NCBI GenBank assembly: GCA_038562555.1
Contig: JBCFBK010000004.1
Span: 1-64,000 of the forward strand
Direction: 5' to 3'
From: JBCFBK01 sp038562555
GTDB lineage: Bacteria > Bacteroidota > Bacteroidia > Bacteroidales > Prolixibacteraceae
DNA length: 64,000 nt
Below the pieces are notes generated by a model. It was not told where the DNA came from. It saw only the letters and a list, made by a program, of their open reading frames with translations, and did no database searches. A program made the translations under genes and the position numbers. Below, piece by piece: positions 26,084 through 35,817 of the stretch (positions are counted from its first letter, which is position 1; each line of letters begins with the position of its first letter).

Positions 26084-26218
26084 CTATTTCAATTCAATGA
26101 TCATCGCCGAGCGCGCCGGGACATGAACTTGCTTCAAATTATTGATTTGAGCCGAAGAAAGAATATCCCTCCCTGATTGAAACGGAGTCATTATTTCCTG
26201 AAAGCGTTCGGACGAAAC
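26084..26218 (-). pseudogene. GH13 alpha-amylase family C-terminal fragment
   Basis: Only the last 44 or so residues are present, ending VHVPARSAMIIELK then stop. This tail (SGRDIL ... VPARSA.I.EL) matches the C-terminal beta domain of GH13 amylases and neopullulanases of Bacteroidota. There is no catalytic domain. The upstream frame meets a stop within a few codons at the junction with the GH65 fragment, so the fragment is the end product of a deletion. Assignment rests on recognised tail motifs only. Confidence 0.5.
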
Positions 26219-26220
26219 CA

Positions 26221-26364
26221 CCCTGAAGAGTGTTCTTCAAAATTTGCACGCTGGCCCGTGGATCAGTTCCCGATACTCAAAAGGCTTTCCGAAATCCGGT
26301 TATTCTCCGGAACGAAGCCTTCCTCAATCACCTTTCAGGCATTGTGTATGATATCATTCTTCAT
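26221..26364 (-). pseudogene. GH65 maltose/kojibiose phosphorylase N-terminal fragment
   Basis: Translation from 26364 gives the typical GH65 opening (KVIEEGFVPENNRISES, then LLSIGN, then TGQRANFEEHSSG) interrupted by two in-frame TGA codons, one at the position where the family has Trp. After about 48 residues homology stops and the GH13 tail begins. The rest of the roughly 770-residue enzyme is gone. Maltose phosphorylases split maltose into glucose and glucose-1-phosphate, the partner step of beta-phosphoglucomutase, whose remnant lies just upstream. Confidence 0.55.
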
Positions 26365-26380
26365 TTGGAAAATTGTCAAA

Positions 26381-26930
26381 TTAGTTATCTCGTTTTCCCT
26401 GTTTCTTCCTGTTGAAGGACCGGATCAGACCAGCAGGCGTGAACGCTTCGAACCCGGGGATGACCAGGTCGGCCACCGACAAAATATCCGGGTCGCCCAC
26501 CCCTACGCAGAACATGCCCGCGTTCCGGGCTGCTTCGATTCCAGCCAGCGCATCCTCAAACACCACGCATTGTGACGGATCAGCCTGCGCCTCGCGGGCT
26601 CCTTTTAAGAACACCTCCGGATCGGGTTTTGCATTGGTTCCTTTGTTCCCGTCAATCAAAGCATCAAAACAGATCGATGATTCTCAGTCGCTTCAGGATC
26701 AGGGGCGCATTCCTGCTGGCCGACCCCAGGACCACAGCGATCTGTCCGGCCCTAAGCTCTATAAGAAAGGTCCTGACACCCGAAAGGATCGCATTCTTCT
26801 TTTCGGCGCAGACAATTTTTTCTCTTTCGTTCAGCTCTTTGCCTCCAGTTCAAGGATGATTTCCAGCGATCTCATCCGGCTGACGCCCGGCACCGGAAAG
26901 GACTGAAATTATTCAGCCAAAGCAGACATA
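26381..26930 (-). pseudogene. pgmB: Beta-phosphoglucomutase remnant (frameshifted, N-terminus missing)
   Basis: Three frames together spell a beta-phosphoglucomutase: VPGVSRMRSLEIILEL, then KELNEREKIVCAEKKN and VVLGSASRNAPLILKRL, then LIDGNKGTNAKPDPEVFLKG and CVVFEDALAGIEAARNAGM. Frame changes lie near 26845 and 26672. The N-terminal DxD nucleophile motif is absent; the remnant starts only about 35 nt from the susD stop. It would have converted beta-glucose-1-phosphate to glucose-6-phosphate. Clearly non-functional. Confidence 0.8.
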
Positions 26931-26965
26931 TATGGTTTAGCTGTTTTAGCTGAATTTAGATCATG

Positions 26966-28834
26966 TCAATAACCGGGGTTTTGTACCAGTTGATCATTCC
27001 GGTTAATTTCGTCCCGGTGAATGGGCAGGAAATACCCTTTGTCTTTCCACTGACGGGCTTCCCTCGACGAAAGGTCGGAACGGGTGTACCGGTAATTGTA
27101 GATCGTTTCATCGTATTTATAGATGGCCTGTTTTGGGGCACCTGGTTTCAGGGTAGCCACAATGTTTACGCCATGCATGCCGATAATACCCGGAACCTGG
27201 GGGGCAATCATCCAGCGACGGACATCCCAGTACCGCTGTTCCTCAAAGGCCATCTCCACCCTGCGTTCATGACGGTAAGCTTCCCTGAGTTGCTCCTGGC
27301 TGACGGCGGTCAGAGGCGGCATCATCGCCCGTTCGCGGATTTTATTCAGCCAGACAGTGGCTTCGCCCAGCTCATTGAGCTCGATACAGGCTTCTATGTA
27401 GTCAAAAACCACTTCTGTATACCGGATAAATACCCAGGGAACTTCGGCCTTTTCGGTTTGGCCATCGATATTGGGATCGATGAACTTTTTTAGGTAATAG
27501 CCTGAAAAAGTTCCATTCCAGGTCTCTCCTCTCCCGGTCCGCGTATCCATACCCTGCCAGTAGGTGTCAATGTTTGTCTGTGCCGGATCGGTCTGATATT
27601 TCCCGGTCTGGATCTGGCCATAAGGGTCATATACAGCGTAGTCGGAAGGTCTTTGACGCCATTGCATGCCGTCGTACATGATTGAGGCATAAAAGCGGGG
27701 CTCCCTGTTTTTATAAATAAACGCCGTATGCAGCGGATTGCTCCAGTTGAATACGGTTCCGTCAGCCATGGAATAGTCGTCGACCAGTTCCTGGATCGGC
27801 ACGTTCCCGCCCCAAAGGTGATATCCGCAGGGGCCGTTGAACCTCGCGGGCCAGTTGCCGCTTTCGTCTTTGGTGTCGATAAAATACCGCGCAAAAATCG
27901 TTTCTACATTTTCATCCAGGAAGAACTCCTGAAATTCAGCAGCCCGCTCTTCGACAGTTGCACCCGTAAATTCAGCGAGGCTGTGCCCATAGCCTTCCGT
28001 GATCAGCGCCTGCGCAGCCTGTTTGGCCGCACTCCACCGTTCCTGCCGGCTTCCCTTGGTATAGAACAACAAATCTTTTTGGGCATAGCCGCCCAGCACG
28101 GTCGATTTGGCCGAAGCTGCAGCCTGATCGTGCAAATCGCTCGCCGCATCAGTGAGTACCCGTGCTTTCAGTGCAAGACATGCTGCATAGGTCGCCCTGC
28201 CCTTTTGCGTATTGTCGAAATTAAATCCCTGAAGCAAGGTAGCAGCCTGATCAAGATCGTTTACAATCTGATCGATACATTCCGTGTAAGTATTCCGCGG
28301 AGCCGTGTAATCGGTCTGATCCATCGTATAGAGGTCTGTTACAATGGGAACGCCCCCGTAACCCCGCGTCAGACGATGCATAAAATAAGCCCGCAGGAAG
28401 TAGGCCTCCCCTTTTAACTGGCTTTTGATTTCTTCATCAAAGGTTGCCTCATCCACGTGCAGGATAAAATCATTGCAACCCCTGATATTTCGGTATAGCC
28501 TTCCCCATTGGTGCCCGCTCCGTTCACTTTCTCTGAACCATCCCAGGTCGGTCTCGTTATAAGCTGCTTCATTCGACATCTTTTGTCCGTAGTTATGGAT
28601 GAACAAGGACTCATCGGTCACCGAAGACTGCATGGTTTCTGCAAAACCGGCATCCTGAAAAGTGAAATAAATATCAAACATGTAGGCCTGCGCCAATCCG
28701 GCATCCTGCCAGATCGCGTCGGCGGTGATCTCGGTCAGCGGGTCGGTATCCAGGAAATCTGTGTCACAGGAAGGTAGCAGAAGCGCAACAAAAAGGGCTG
28801 CGGCCAATATGGTATTTTTTACAAGTTCTCTCAT
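26966..28834 (-). CDS. SusD/RagB-family outer-membrane glycan-binding lipoprotein
   Basis: 622 residues, lipobox Cys23 (LLLPSC). Typical SusD features are the DFLDTDPLTEIT start of the mature protein, an N-terminal TPR-like region, and the C-terminal block YRHERRVEMAFEEQRYWDVRRW with the final LPIHRDEINRN. It partners the SusC channel encoded 11 nt upstream and would be surface exposed. The glycan is not predictable from sequence alone. Directly downstream are remnants of a maltose pathway, but whether this pair served maltodextrins is unknown. Confidence 0.92.
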   Translation of the reverse strand: MRELVKNTILAAALFVALLLPSCDTDFLDTDPLTEITADAIWQDAGLAQAYMFDIYFTFQDAGFAETMQSSVTDESLFIHNYGQKMSNEAAYNETDLGWFRESERSGHQWGRLYRNIRGCNDFILHVDEATFDEEIKSQLKGEAYFLRAYFMHRLTRGYGGVPIVTDLYTMDQTDYTAPRNTYTECIDQIVNDLDQAATLLQGFNFDNTQKGRATYAACLALKARVLTDAASDLHDQAAASAKSTVLGGYAQKDLLFYTKGSRQERWSAAKQAAQALITEGYGHSLAEFTGATVEERAAEFQEFFLDENVETIFARYFIDTKDESGNWPARFNGPCGYHLWGGNVPIQELVDDYSMADGTVFNWSNPLHTAFIYKNREPRFYASIMYDGMQWRQRPSDYAVYDPYGQIQTGKYQTDPAQTNIDTYWQGMDTRTGRGETWNGTFSGYYLKKFIDPNIDGQTEKAEVPWVFIRYTEVVFDYIEACIELNELGEATVWLNKIRERAMMPPLTAVSQEQLREAYRHERRVEMAFEEQRYWDVRRWMIAPQVPGIIGMHGVNIVATLKPGAPKQAIYKYDETIYNYRYTRSDLSSREARQWKDKGYFLPIHRDEINRNDQLVQNPGY

Positions 28835-28845
28835 CGTCGTTAAAA

Positions 28846-31800
28846 TTAAAAGGTTAACGTGAAACCAAGATTAATCACCCGGGGTTGCGGATAATACTGC
28901 CCGCTGTCGGATGTACTTTCCGGATCAACATTTTCGGCCGGGGTAATGGTAAACAGATTGAGCCCGTTGGCATATACCCTCAGATTTGAAATACCCGTTT
29001 TGCCCAGTAATTCTTTGGAAAGGGTATAACCGAGTTCAAAATTCTTTAAGCGGATATAGTCTGTTTTTTGCATCCAGTAGGTATTATTTCCGGCATTGCC
29101 CCCACCCCAGTAATCACCTCCGCGATCAAAGGCGCGTGGATGTTCGCTGCTGGGATTGTCCGCAGTCCAGTGGTTTTCTGCAAAATTCTCCAGGTAATTT
29201 CCAATCGTCCCTGATTCGGTAAAAAGTCTTCCCCATGAACCCGTCGCTCCCTGAAACAGGATGGTCAGGTCGAAGTCCTTATACTGGACAAAGAGATTGA
29301 CACCGCCATTAAAGGTTGGCTGACGGTTCTTATCAAACCGCTTCTGGTCATCGGCCGTAATGTGCTCATCGCCATCCAGGTCCTTAAATTTCATATCGCC
29401 GGGTTTTAAGCCGTCATCATTGGTGATGTCATAAACCGGACGGTCCGGATCATTGATCTCGGCCCAGTCCTTAAATACGCCATCGTAGATGTAATAAAGG
29501 CCGGTTTCCATCGGATGTCCGGTCGAACGCTGCCAGTCGGGTGCACCGGGAGCCTCATCCCAGAAAACAATCTTGTTTTTGGAATAGCCGCCGTTCACGG
29601 AAATATGGTACATCAGGTCGTCGCCGATATTATCGGTCCAGTCCAGTTTGAAATCGAAACCTTTGTTATTAACCTTTCCAATATTCTCGGCCGGAAGGGT
29701 AAGCCCCGTTGTTTGCGGAACCGAAGCGTTGCGCCGCCAAAGGATATTTGACCGCTTGTTTGAAAATCCTTCCAGCTCAAACGACAGCTTGTTGAACAAA
29801 CGGCCTTCAAGTCCTACATTGTAGTTATTGGCCACCTCCCAGGTAATATTCGGGTTCGGGAACCGGCCAATACGCAGGCCTTTTACATCTTCGTTATCGA
29901 CCACGTATCCCCATTCGTAATAATAGGTGGAAAGGAACTGATATTCCTGCAGTTCATCCTCAAACCAGATCTGGTCATTCCCGAGCTGGCCCCAGGATCC
30001 GCGTATTTTCAGGTAATCCATAAACCGGATGTTCTCCTTCCAAAAATCTTCATTGGAGACCCTGTAGCCCAGAAGGACACCGGGGAAGAATCCGAACCGT
30101 TTATTTTTCGGGAACATATACGAACCGTCATAACGCCACACAAATTCGGCCAGATAGGTCTCCTCATAGTTATAACTCACCCTGCCAAAATAATTCAGGC
30201 GGGCCCGTTCCCAGGCTGTACCGCTGTTTGTCTTTTCCTTGTCTCCCCCTGCACTCAGGGTTTGGATGAGGTCTGACAGATAATACTTGCGCATGGCATC
30301 AAAAAATTCATTTTCGGAGGTCTCCCGCTCCGAACCCGCCAGAATATTCAGGTTATGTTTTCCGATTTTGGTTTCATAACTCAGCACGCCGCTCCAGAGC
30401 AGGTTACTCTGATCCTCCGACCCCATGGTCAGCTGAGGCTGATCGATATTGGGACCGCGAAGGCCTTTTTCAAGTTTTGGGGTTGTTCCGTCATCCTCGT
30501 AGGTCTTTCCATCCCAGGTATACAGAAACCAGGGCTTAATGAAGGCCTTGGTATGTTTGATGTATTTATCCCAGGCAACCGACCCTGAGAATTTCAATCC
30601 CTTGATCCAGGGTTGGGTGATCTCGACCTTGGCATTCGTCTGGAAATAGTAGCGGCGGTCACGGTTGTAGCCTGTAGCATCGGTCGTCGTCACCACCGGA
30701 TTATCACCGTATTCCTGGTCCGGGCCGGGTAAGCCGTTGGGCCAGTACGCCGGATCGGTAGGCCGGCCTCGGGCCACGAAACGAAAAATGTCGCCGGCAC
30801 CCCGCATGGGAAAATTTCTGTTTTCCTGACGGCCGGCAATATCAATCTTGGTTGAAACGTATTTATTTATCGTCGCATCAAGGTTGACCCGCAGGTTATA
30901 CTGTTTATAACCGGTTGCCGAATTCTTATAATAGGCATCCTCATCCTTGTAACCGAAGGTGGTAAAATAGCGCATATTATCGGCTCCGCCCTGAAGTTGC
31001 AGCGAGTGGTGCGACTGGGGCGACCAGTCCTTAAAAACAGCATCGTACCAGTCGGTATTGGGATGACCCCACGGGTCGGATCCGTCCCCGAATTTCTGGA
31101 TATCCTCTTCGCTGTATCGCGGCGTATAATGCTCATCGATGTTGTAGTCCGGGTTGGTAGCCGGATTTTTCATGACTGCATTATATTCCAGTTCATTAAT
31201 CATCGTGGCAAACTGCACGGCATTCGCCATTTTGGGATAGATTGTCGGCTGCGCCCATCCTTTGTTAAAGGAATAACTAATAGTCGGCTTACCGAGTTTT
31301 CCGCGTTTTGTCGTGATCAGGATGACCCCGTTTGCCGCGCGCGCACCATAAATGGCGGCCGATGCATCCTTCAGGATCGACATACTTTCGATATCGGCGG
31401 GGTCAAGGCGTTCGAGTCCTCCTGTGCGGGCGGCGACCCCGTCGATAACCACGAGCGGATCATTATTCCCAAGGGTATTGGATCCGCGGATGCGGATGGT
31501 GGAACCATCGTAGCCGGGTTCGCCCGAAGTTTGCATGGTCACAACTCCCGACATCCGCCCCGCAATGGCGTTGGACAGGTTCATCGCCGGCGATTTGATC
31601 AGCTCATCGCCTTTCACGGTTGCAACCGACCCCGTTACGGTTTCCTTTTTCTGAACGCCGTAACCAATCGCAACAACCTCTTCCAGGCCGATCATTTCAG
31701 ACTGCATCACAACATTGACTGTAGTCTGGCCCGCCACAGGAACTTCCCGTGTTTTCATACCGACAAAAGAAAATACCAGTACGGCATCGGCCGCTACATT

Positions 31801-32325
31801 AGCCAACGAATAATTACCTTCCTGATCGGTGATGATACCCTGTCCTGTTCCTTTAATAACAACTGTTGCTCCGGGCACAGGCTCACCATCGTCGCCTGTT
31901 ACTTTACCGCGGATTGCCCTTGACTGTTGAAAACCAAGCGGCGCTACCCCAGTATTCTTAGGCTGAATGATGATTTGGCGGTGGACGACGGTATAGCCCA
32001 CATTCTCCTCTTTAAACAGAAGATCCAGCACCTGCTCTACCGGCTGATCTTTCACATTGATTGAGACCTTTCGGTCAACATCGATCAGCTTGTTGTTGTA
32101 CAAAAAATAAAACTCGGAATTGCTCTCGATTTCATTCAGTACGTCTTTTACCTTCACGTCATTAAGCGAAATGCTGAGCCTGGTGTTTTGGGAATAGGTA
32201 TTTCCGGCGAAAATCTGAAGAACGGACAGCAGAATCAGTAAACTTGTCAATCTCATCATGAGTAAAACTTTTGATAAGGGAATATAAAATTCCCAAACTC
32301 TGTTCAAAAACAGTTTTTTTTCCAT
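28846..32325 (-). CDS. SusC/RagA-family TonB-dependent transporter with STN domain
   Basis: 1159 residues. After a long signal region (KVLLMMRLTSLLILLSVLQI) come an STN domain (about 49-118, LNDVKVKDVLNEIESNSEF), a carboxypeptidase-regulatory-like domain (about 138-215), the plug (IRGSNTLGNNDPLVVIDGV, DASAAIYGARAANGVILITT) and a large barrel ending with Phe. The STN domain is the usual contact for an anti-sigma FecR, and such a gene pair lies upstream, so it is likely a signal-transducing importer that induces its own operon. Pairs with the SusD gene. Confidence 0.94.
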   Translation of the reverse strand: MEKKLFLNRVWEFYIPLSKVLLMMRLTSLLILLSVLQIFAGNTYSQNTRLSISLNDVKVKDVLNEIESNSEFYFLYNNKLIDVDRKVSINVKDQPVEQVLDLLFKEENVGYTVVHRQIIIQPKNTGVAPLGFQQSRAIRGKVTGDDGEPVPGATVVIKGTGQGIITDQEGNYSLANVAADAVLVFSFVGMKTREVPVAGQTTVNVVMQSEMIGLEEVVAIGYGVQKKETVTGSVATVKGDELIKSPAMNLSNAIAGRMSGVVTMQTSGEPGYDGSTIRIRGSNTLGNNDPLVVIDGVAARTGGLERLDPADIESMSILKDASAAIYGARAANGVILITTKRGKLGKPTISYSFNKGWAQPTIYPKMANAVQFATMINELEYNAVMKNPATNPDYNIDEHYTPRYSEEDIQKFGDGSDPWGHPNTDWYDAVFKDWSPQSHHSLQLQGGADNMRYFTTFGYKDEDAYYKNSATGYKQYNLRVNLDATINKYVSTKIDIAGRQENRNFPMRGAGDIFRFVARGRPTDPAYWPNGLPGPDQEYGDNPVVTTTDATGYNRDRRYYFQTNAKVEITQPWIKGLKFSGSVAWDKYIKHTKAFIKPWFLYTWDGKTYEDDGTTPKLEKGLRGPNIDQPQLTMGSEDQSNLLWSGVLSYETKIGKHNLNILAGSERETSENEFFDAMRKYYLSDLIQTLSAGGDKEKTNSGTAWERARLNYFGRVSYNYEETYLAEFVWRYDGSYMFPKNKRFGFFPGVLLGYRVSNEDFWKENIRFMDYLKIRGSWGQLGNDQIWFEDELQEYQFLSTYYYEWGYVVDNEDVKGLRIGRFPNPNITWEVANNYNVGLEGRLFNKLSFELEGFSNKRSNILWRRNASVPQTTGLTLPAENIGKVNNKGFDFKLDWTDNIGDDLMYHISVNGGYSKNKIVFWDEAPGAPDWQRSTGHPMETGLYYIYDGVFKDWAEINDPDRPVYDITNDDGLKPGDMKFKDLDGDEHITADDQKRFDKNRQPTFNGGVNLFVQYKDFDLTILFQGATGSWGRLFTESGTIGNYLENFAENHWTADNPSSEHPRAFDRGGDYWGGGNAGNNTYWMQKTDYIRLKNFELGYTLSKELLGKTGISNLRVYANGLNLFTITPAENVDPESTSDSGQYYPQPRVINLGFTLTF

Positions 32326-32443
32326 AATTTTGGTTGATTTACATTAATTATCAGGATCAATATATCTGTTGATCTTTTTGAAAAGGAATGGTGCGAACAT
32401 TCCTTTTCTCATTTGTTTTATTTCATAGCCGTTTCTTTTTTAA

Positions 32444-33475
32444 TTACTTATTCTTATTATAAAGCTTAACGATTTGCCTGCCACGGGTGCCGTCAGGCTG
32501 GCTTTCGGGCCTGTCAATGAAATAACTGATCGGCGCCGACAGTTCGAGGAACCGAAGCACCTGTTCCAGAGTTTCATTTTCAAAAGTAGCCGTGTAGGCA
32601 TAATCCAAAATTTCCCGATCGACGATCCGGATATCGATGTTATACCACCGCTCCAGCTTTTCAATAACCACATCCATCGGATCGTCGCGAAAAACCAGTT
32701 TCCCCGACTTCCAGGCGATGTGTTTTTCAGGATCTGTTTTCGTACGCACCATTTTCCCGGAAGCTTTGGAAAAACTCACCATTTCACCGGGTTCCATCCG
32801 GATTGGCTCATTTTTATCGCGGTCTCTGATCTTTACGGATCCCTCAACCAGAACCGTGTTAATCTCGTCATCCCCGGGATATGCGAGGCAGTTAAAGGAA
32901 GTGCCGGTCACCTCAATTTCAATTGCCCCGGCATTTAAAATAAATGGGTGTTCGGGATCCTTCTTAATATCGAGAAAAACTTCACCCGTCACATCCACAG
33001 AACGCTCTTTTCCCGGGTGAAGCGGATACCTGATACTGCTCCCTGAATTTAGCCAAACCCGGGTACCATCGGGCAAAACAAGGCTTGAACGCATACCGGC
33101 AGGACATACTGCTTCCTGGTATACCGATGAGTATCTCTCGGTTTTCCTTTCCTGAACAACAAAATAAATGGTAAAAGCAATCAGTAACGGGATAAACAGG
33201 ACGGCAGCCACCCGTTGCAAAAGTTGGATAAAGCCATAGCTCTTCTTTTCGAAAAGCTTTCGGGAAACCTTGCCGAAAGCCCGCCTTTCATCAATGGCCT
33301 TCATTTTCTCAAGTTCCGCCAACGCTTTCCAGGCCTTCTCGCTGTCGTGCAGAAGCCCCCGGTGATCTTCCGATTCTTCAAGCCACTGAGCGAAAACCGG
33401 TTCTTCCTTCCTGTCCAATTCTCCGATCAGATAACGGACGAGGAGCGTTTCTTGTTGTTTATTATGGTCCTTCAT
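32444..33475 (-). CDS. FecR-type anti-sigma factor
   Basis: 343 residues: an N-terminal sigma-binding part, one membrane segment at about 88-107 (VAAVLFIPLLIAFTIYFVV), a FecR domain (PDGTRVWLNSGSSIRYPL) and a C-terminal STN-like DUF4974 domain (DDPMDVVIEKLERWYNIDI). It should hold the ECF sigma factor until SusC signals through its STN domain. It lies 118 nt upstream of susC and 63 nt downstream of the sigma gene, the standard order in Bacteroidota polysaccharide loci. Confidence 0.92.
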   Translation of the reverse strand: MKDHNKQQETLLVRYLIGELDRKEEPVFAQWLEESEDHRGLLHDSEKAWKALAELEKMKAIDERRAFGKVSRKLFEKKSYGFIQLLQRVAAVLFIPLLIAFTIYFVVQERKTERYSSVYQEAVCPAGMRSSLVLPDGTRVWLNSGSSIRYPLHPGKERSVDVTGEVFLDIKKDPEHPFILNAGAIEIEVTGTSFNCLAYPGDDEINTVLVEGSVKIRDRDKNEPIRMEPGEMVSFSKASGKMVRTKTDPEKHIAWKSGKLVFRDDPMDVVIEKLERWYNIDIRIVDREILDYAYTATFENETLEQVLRFLELSAPISYFIDRPESQPDGTRGRQIVKLYNKNK

Positions 33476-33538
33476 TTTGCGTGCATAAACAATTAAAGGA
33501 CGGTTTATGTACGCAAAACACGTATCTCGCCTTGAAAA

Positions 33539-34117
33539 TTATTCAGAAAATAATTCTGACAGTATCAGAAAAAGGTAAAGATAGTCTTTCAGTTCAACCC
33601 GTAAGATCCTTAATGCGTGGCTGATCTGGGTTTCAACGGTTCGCTTTGTAATGTTTAGTTTCAGCGCAATATCGTTTGTCCGCAGATGTTGAAAACGGCT
33701 CATAAGAAAGATTTCACGGCATCGTGGCGGAAGTTTTTCAACGGCCTGATTGATCACCTGGCTCAATTCGTGAAAGGTATAAAAATCGTCATCCTGTTCC
33801 TGATCGTTCTCCTGTACGTAATCGCGGTATTTGTTCCGGACTTTTTGATTGCGAACCAGATCAATGCTTCTGTTTTTTACGGCCGCGCCCAAATAGGATT
33901 TGAGTGAATGTACAGCCAGGTTTTTCCGGTCTTCCCAGAGCCTCATAAAAACCGACTGAACAACGTCTTCCGACATTTCAGTATTGTGAATGATCCTGTC
34001 AGCGTAAAGCACCAGCCCTGAATAATAAAATTTAAAAATCACTTCGAAGACTTTACGATCATCGTGCTGAAGCTGAAGGACGAGGAATCTTTCATCAAAA
34101 ACGCCGGGAACACGCAT
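33539..34117 (-). CDS. ECF sigma factor, FecI-like
   Basis: 192 residues. Region 2 (YYSGLVLYADRIIHNTEMSE, DVVQSVFMRLWEDR) and region 4 (LPPRCREIFLMSRFQHLRTN, DIALKLNITKRTVETQISHA) are clear, with no region 3. Such sigma factors transcribe the adjacent susCD operon when released by FecR. First gene of the regulatory cascade sigma-FecR-SusC-SusD. Confidence 0.93.
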   Translation of the reverse strand: MRVPGVFDERFLVLQLQHDDRKVFEVIFKFYYSGLVLYADRIIHNTEMSEDVVQSVFMRLWEDRKNLAVHSLKSYLGAAVKNRSIDLVRNQKVRNKYRDYVQENDQEQDDDFYTFHELSQVINQAVEKLPPRCREIFLMSRFQHLRTNDIALKLNITKRTVETQISHALRILRVELKDYLYLFLILSELFSE

Positions 34118-34203
34118 ACATTTCCGTTAAATAAGTCCGTAGAGTCAATCAAAGTTAACAGGAATAATCAAATAAAAAAATGCCCCGAGGCCCCTATATA
34201 AAC

Positions 34204-34233
34204 AGTAAAAGCGACCTGCAGCCTGCAGATCGC
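34204..34233 (-). terminator. Probable terminator of the Gfo/Idh/MocA gene
   Basis: On the minus strand a GCGA...CTGCAG / CTGCAG...TCGC hairpin is followed by TTTTACTG, 37 nt after the oxidoreductase stop. Confidence 0.5.
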
Positions 34234-34270
34234 CTTATCATTATTCATAAAACCTGTAAGTTCACTCCGG

Positions 34271-35686
34271 TTAGGGTCTAACGGCCAGAAGCGGAAGATC
34301 GGTCAACTCAGAAATTTTTATCATCCGGTTTTCTTCAATGCTCTTTCGTGCAGCAATACCGATCAGTACCGACATAGCTCCGTCGCGGGTACCGGCCGCA
34401 TGACGATAGGGATCGGCCATGGTAGGATCTTTGAAGATCTTATCCTGTAAACGCGTGTCTCCGCCACCATGTCCGGAGCGTACCCGCGGCACTTTTACCA
34501 TCTCGTAATCCTGCCAGTTCTTCGCAATGACAATTTCATCATACTGCCCGATATCCTTTTTCCCCTGCTGATTCATTTCCTGTTCATGCAGCCTGGCCTG
34601 GTCTACCATCTCTTTTGCCCTCCACGGAATACCTTCCCACGAATCGATACGTCCGTCCATACCATTAAAAGCAATCCTCCAGCCTTCATAAGGCGAATAA
34701 GTGGTCAGGGAGTAACTCACCTGAACATTGTTGGCATATCTGATCTGGACAGCCATTTTGTCATAAATGTCGATCCTGTTCCGCCATAAGCAGTTATCCC
34801 GGATATACCCGTCATATTTCTCATTATCTGTGTAGAGCCTGACGCTCCGTTCATCCCCGGTAATGTCCCAGTAAAATTTACATTTTTCCTTGTAGGCACA
34901 CGACCTGCAGTTTGCGCCCCTGTACGGATTGTTTTTTCCGTAGTGTTCAAGCGCCCCAAAAGCCGTAACCTCAACCGGATCGGAATCGATCCACCAGTTT
35001 AACAGGTCGAAATGATGGGTAGCTTTATGAACAAGCAAGGTCCCGCCTTTGTCGCGTTCCCCATGCCAGCGGCGGAAATAATCCGCACCGTGGTGGGTAT
35101 TCAGATACCAGTGAAAATCGACCGAAGTAAGCCGGCCTACATTCTGACTGGCCAGCAATTCCTTCAGTTTCGAAAACAGGATCCCCCAGCGGTAATTGAA
35201 TCCGACAATCACGCTGCGCCCGGTTCTCCTCTCGGCTTCCAGAATAGCCCGGCATTTATCCTCATCGGTGGTCATCGGCTTTTCGGTAATCACATTGCAG
35301 CCCATTTCAAGAGCTTTGATAATGAATTCATGATGGGTTGCGTCAACGGTTGTCACAATCACCACATCAGGTTTCGTTGTCGTAATCATTTCCTCAAAAT
35401 CAACAAAAACGGGACACTTTACACCCATATATTCCAAGGCATATTCCAGCCGTCCCGGATTGATGTCGCATAAACCGACAAACTCGGTTTCCTTTGCATA
35501 GTTCCCGACAATATTACGCCCCCAGAAGCTGGTACCGCGGACACCGGTACCCACCATCGCCAGTTTCATCTTGCCCTTTACTGACTGAGCCACGGCAGCA
35601 ACCGGATTAACCAGCATGGCTCCTGCTGTAACGGCCCCGGCGGTGGCCAAAAACTGACGACGGCTTACCTGAAATGTTTTTCCCAT
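34271..35686 (-). CDS. Exported Gfo/Idh/MocA-family oxidoreductase
   Basis: 471 residues. A twin-arginine signal (SRRQFLATAG) begins the protein, so it is probably exported folded with bound NAD(P). The Rossmann motif is MVGTGVRG; the EKPMTTD motif near 135 is the family's lysine block. An unusual three-cysteine cluster (CRSCAYKEKC, about 261-270) lies in the substrate domain. Related proteins include GH109-type glycosidases and inositol/sugar dehydrogenases; the activity here cannot be set. It stands alone upstream of the sigma gene, possibly part of the same carbohydrate locus. Confidence 0.85.
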   Translation of the reverse strand: MGKTFQVSRRQFLATAGAVTAGAMLVNPVAAVAQSVKGKMKLAMVGTGVRGTSFWGRNIVGNYAKETEFVGLCDINPGRLEYALEYMGVKCPVFVDFEEMITTTKPDVVIVTTVDATHHEFIIKALEMGCNVITEKPMTTDEDKCRAILEAERRTGRSVIVGFNYRWGILFSKLKELLASQNVGRLTSVDFHWYLNTHHGADYFRRWHGERDKGGTLLVHKATHHFDLLNWWIDSDPVEVTAFGALEHYGKNNPYRGANCRSCAYKEKCKFYWDITGDERSVRLYTDNEKYDGYIRDNCLWRNRIDIYDKMAVQIRYANNVQVSYSLTTYSPYEGWRIAFNGMDGRIDSWEGIPWRAKEMVDQARLHEQEMNQQGKKDIGQYDEIVIAKNWQDYEMVKVPRVRSGHGGGDTRLQDKIFKDPTMADPYRHAAGTRDGAMSVLIGIAARKSIEENRMIKISELTDLPLLAVRP

Positions 35687-35817
35687 AATCGTTTATTTAA
35701 AATAATTTGATTTCTCTACCGAATATAGACTCTTCTTGTTATTTTTGATAGAAAATATGTCGCTTAACACGTAAACACACCGTAAAATTTTGTTTTTACA
35801 TAGCTGATTATCAATTA

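Noticed and set aside
30997..31923. 308-residue plus-strand frame inside the SusC gene
   Set aside because: It lies entirely antisense to a well-supported SusC gene; it is a by-product of that gene's codon use.
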